NCBI GenBank assembly: GCA_017880705.1
Contig: JADGRS010000018.1
Coordinates: 1 to 16,876, forward strand
Reading direction: 5' to 3'
Origin: Burkholderiales bacterium
GTDB taxonomy: Bacteria; Pseudomonadota; Gammaproteobacteria; Burkholderiales; Usitatibacteraceae
DNA: 16,876 nt
This document shows positions 15,089 to 16,876 of this stretch, one piece after another. The position numbers and the translations under genes are program-made. The number at the start of each line of letters is the position of its first letter. The stretch's first letter is position 1. The notes under the pieces were generated by a model. The model saw nothing but the letters and a program-made list of their open reading frames with translations. It was not told the origin of the DNA and made no database searches.

Positions 15089-16416
15089 CTCGCACCGCCG
15101 TCTTGCAAGGCGCGGTGCTGCGCGGAGACATAAGCGAACACCCCGGGGACGAGCGCGACCCACGAGAAGAACTTGGCAGCCTGGATGGCTTCGTAGTAGC
15201 TCGCGGCTGGCGGGATGTTGAAGAAGGGCTCCGACAGCCCGACGTAGCAGATCAGCGCGCCCCAGCGGGCGACGCGTGCGCGTCCCTCGAGCCCCGAGAG
15301 CCAGAAGATCGGAACGAGCGCGAGCACATGGTAGTGCGGCCATACGAGCGGCGACGTCGCGAACGTGAACACCACGCCGATCGCCGCCGCGAACCAGGGA
15401 TCCGAGAAGACCCTGCGCGTCGTGGCCCCGAGCAGATGGGCGCCTCGCCCCCCCGAAGACATCGCGAGCGCCAACGCAAGCGACAACGCGCTCGCGATGA
15501 TCAATCCGTAGCCGACGGGCCCGTAGGATCTCGACTGTTGCGCCCACAGCATCGACAGCGACACGTTTCCCTGGGCGAGGGTCAGGGGCAACCCCGAGCC
15601 GTCCATCCCGCGTGCGAACCGCAGCCACTCGCCCCAAACGCCGGCGTCGCGGAAGAACCACGCGCCGGCGGCGAACGCAGCGACGGAGCAAATCGCGGCG
15701 ACGCCCACGCCGGCGAAGAACCTTCGGTGTCCCTGCGTGACCCAGTAATGGATCCCGAAGGCCAGTGCGATCCAGGGGGTATTCGGCTTGAAGAGCACGA
15801 ATACGGCGAGTAAACCGAGGAAGAGCCCGTCGACGATCGAGTTGCCCGAATAGAGCCGCTTCACCGCGACATGGAGCAAGGCCGCCATGAACGCGAGTTG
15901 CAGCGAGTTGACGTTCGCGACCATCACATCCAGCGTGAAGGGCCTGAAGGTGAGCTCCACAAGGATTGCGATCCACAGCGCGGGCCACGGCGCAATCCCC
16001 CTCAACCGCCCGAGCACGAAGATGCCCCCTGCCGCCGCGAGGTAAAGGAGGCTCTCGTACACGATCTGCGCCTGGTCGTAGTCGGCGGGAAAGATGGAGA
16101 ACACCGTATAGAGAAAGGGCGTCCCCATGGGCTCGAGGTTGCGCCGGGCGGCGTTCGCGTCGTGGAGCTTGCGGCTGCCCGACGCGTCGGACATCGCGTT
16201 CAGCACGCGCGCGTAGCCCTGGGGATCGTCGTAAGGACTGCGCGGCGTCGCGGAAATCGTCTTCGCGAGCGGCACGCCCCAGAACTGGTAGAAGTCGATG
16301 CCGAATTGCGAGGGAAATGCCGCGGTCGCCTTCACGAGGAGGAGCGCGGCCAACGCGAGCGCCACGCCGGCGCCCACGATCCTCGAGCTCGTCAATCGAG
16401 AAATCCACGGGTTCAA
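15085..16416 (-). CDS. DUF2029 / glycosyltransferase family 87 membrane protein
   Basis: A 443-residue polytopic protein with about ten to twelve hydrophobic segments. An acidic motif follows the first helix (GIDFYQFWG, D41), where GT-C glycosyltransferases carry a catalytic aspartate, and SPLVWPHYHVLALVP near residue 360 is a hallmark of DUF2029/GT87. Related enzymes such as mycobacterial PimE use polyprenyl-phosphate sugars as donors outside the cytoplasm; the acceptor here is unknown. The start is TTG at 16416, preceded by GGAG with an 8 nt spacer, and no better in-frame start precedes the first helix. It lies 59 bp after the spermidine-synthase-like gene and overlaps the gtrA-like start by 4 bp, so synthesis of the two membrane proteins is probably coupled. 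Confidence 0.87.
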   Translation of the reverse strand: MNPWISRLTSSRIVGAGVALALAALLLVKATAAFPSQFGIDFYQFWGVPLAKTISATPRSPYDDPQGYARVLNAMSDASGSRKLHDANAARRNLEPMGTPFLYTVFSIFPADYDQAQIVYESLLYLAAAGGIFVLGRLRGIAPWPALWIAILVELTFRPFTLDVMVANVNSLQLAFMAALLHVAVKRLYSGNSIVDGLFLGLLAVFVLFKPNTPWIALAFGIHYWVTQGHRRFFAGVGVAAICSVAAFAAGAWFFRDAGVWGEWLRFARGMDGSGLPLTLAQGNVSLSMLWAQQSRSYGPVGYGLIIASALSLALALAMSSGGRGAHLLGATTRRVFSDPWFAAAIGVVFTFATSPLVWPHYHVLALVPIFWLSGLEGRARVARWGALICYVGLSEPFFNIPPAASYYEAIQAAKFFSWVALVPGVFAYVSAQHRALQDGGAS

Positions 16417-16475
16417 CGCGTTTGCTCCGAGGGGCGTGGCGACCGAAGCGGCCTGCTCGCGACCGAGGTCACGCG

Positions 16476-16876
16476 CTATCGCCCGCCGGTGAGGCGTCGC
16501 AGGAGGAAATATTCATTGTAGGGCCGGTCGTCGGTGACCACGATGGACGCGCGATCCGGCAGCACGGCCTCGATCGCAAGCTCGTGCGAGAGCACCATCT
16601 CGATGTCTGGACGCAGGCCGTTGATCGTCCACTCCGACAGGTCGGCTTGCGCCAATGGAGGCAGCCGGCTCAGCATCTGGTCGGGGCCGATCGGCTTCAG
16701 GGGCTGCATTGACGCGAGGAAATGCAGGCCCCATCCTTCGACGCCGCGGTAGACCCTGATGTACGGAAAAACCTCGGAGAGCGATTTCGCGACCGCGCGC
16801 GCGATCCGCTCCTCGCCGACCGGGAACCACGTCTGGAAGACGCCGCCGGGCTTGAGATGGGCGCGCACCGCCTCGT
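16476..16876 (-). CDS. Spermidine synthase-like protein, C-terminal part (runs off the window)
   Basis: About 133 residues are visible, ending at the stop at 16476. The segment HLKPGGVFQTWFP resembles the end of a methyltransferase-like Rossmann fold, and the terminal ITDDRPYNEYFLLRR-type sequence (here VVTDDRPYNEYFLLRR) is typical of the C-terminus of bacterial spermidine synthase-like proteins, many of which carry an N-terminal membrane domain. Whether this one does, and whether it makes polyamine, cannot be seen: the aminopropyl-donor site lies outside the window. It is the upstream neighbour of the GT87 and GtrA genes on the same strand. A GTG at 16868 is in frame but internal to the fold, so the true start is outside the window. 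Confidence 0.8.
   Translation of the reverse strand, partial: EAVRAHLKPGGVFQTWFPVGEERIARAVAKSLSEVFPYIRVYRGVEGWGLHFLASMQPLKPIGPDQMLSRLPPLAQADLSEWTINGLRPDIEMVLSHELAIEAVLPDRASIVVTDDRPYNEYFLLRRLTGGR

Noticed and set aside
14681..16408. A single 575-residue protein covering the GT87 and GtrA genes in one frame.
   Set aside because: Only its last 135 residues look like a protein family (GtrA). The rest is the shadow of the GT87 gene, which is well supported in its own frame.
1..16876. CRISPR arrays, transposons, phage genes, tRNA or rRNA.
   Set aside because: No spaced direct repeats, transposase or integrase motifs, or RNA gene sequences were seen; all large frames with recognisable folds are chromosomal housekeeping or envelope genes.

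Overview
The window is a dense, GC-rich stretch of bacterial chromosome with no rRNA, tRNA, insertion sequence, phage gene or CRISPR array that I can see. The gene set is a fused malic enzyme/phosphotransacetylase, a single-chain indolepyruvate:ferredoxin oxidoreductase, a PA0069-type radical SAM protein, an LplT-PlsC fusion and a DUF2339/DUF3999 pair. With the codon bias, this suggests a betaproteobacterium (Burkholderiales-like or an uncultured relative). That placement is inference from gene content only.

Left block (1-5241, all minus): an ArsR-type regulator, then a two-domain lysophospholipid-transporter-like/acyltransferase protein (7 bp gap, GTG start), then a very large DUF2339 membrane protein (16 bp gap, strong Shine-Dalgarno), then a DUF3999 protein cut by the window edge (ATGA overlap). 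The spacing indicates one operon devoted to the envelope or its lipids, led by its own regulator. The short divergent region 5242-5360 carries an AT-rich dyad that could be the regulator's operator.

Central block (5361-9008, all plus): maeB, a small VOC protein (ATGA overlap) and an LD-carboxypeptidase A (8 bp overlap, GTG start), apparently translationally coupled. ldcA ends one base from the stop codon of the convergent 1171-residue indolepyruvate oxidoreductase (9010-12525, minus). That gene has a strong Shine-Dalgarno, and upstream of it lies a perfect 7+3+7 inverted repeat touching a TATAAT box.

Right block (12647-16876): a PA0069-type radical SAM protein (minus) is divergent from a GT2 glycosyltransferase (plus). 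The 189 bp between them holds two sequences matching DnaA boxes. A minus-strand operon follows: a spermidine-synthase-like protein (cut by the edge), a DUF2029/GT87 membrane glycosyltransferase and a GtrA-family flippase (TTGA overlap). The 3' ends of GT2 and gtrA-like overlap by 57 bp on opposite strands. GT2, GtrA and GT87 together look like a polyprenyl-phosphate-sugar module: cytoplasmic charging, flipping and periplasmic transfer.

Most genes are ordinary family members. The more unusual points are the regulatory sequences, the synthetase-less LplT-PlsC fusion under a cysteine-free ArsR regulator, and the overlapping gene ends.
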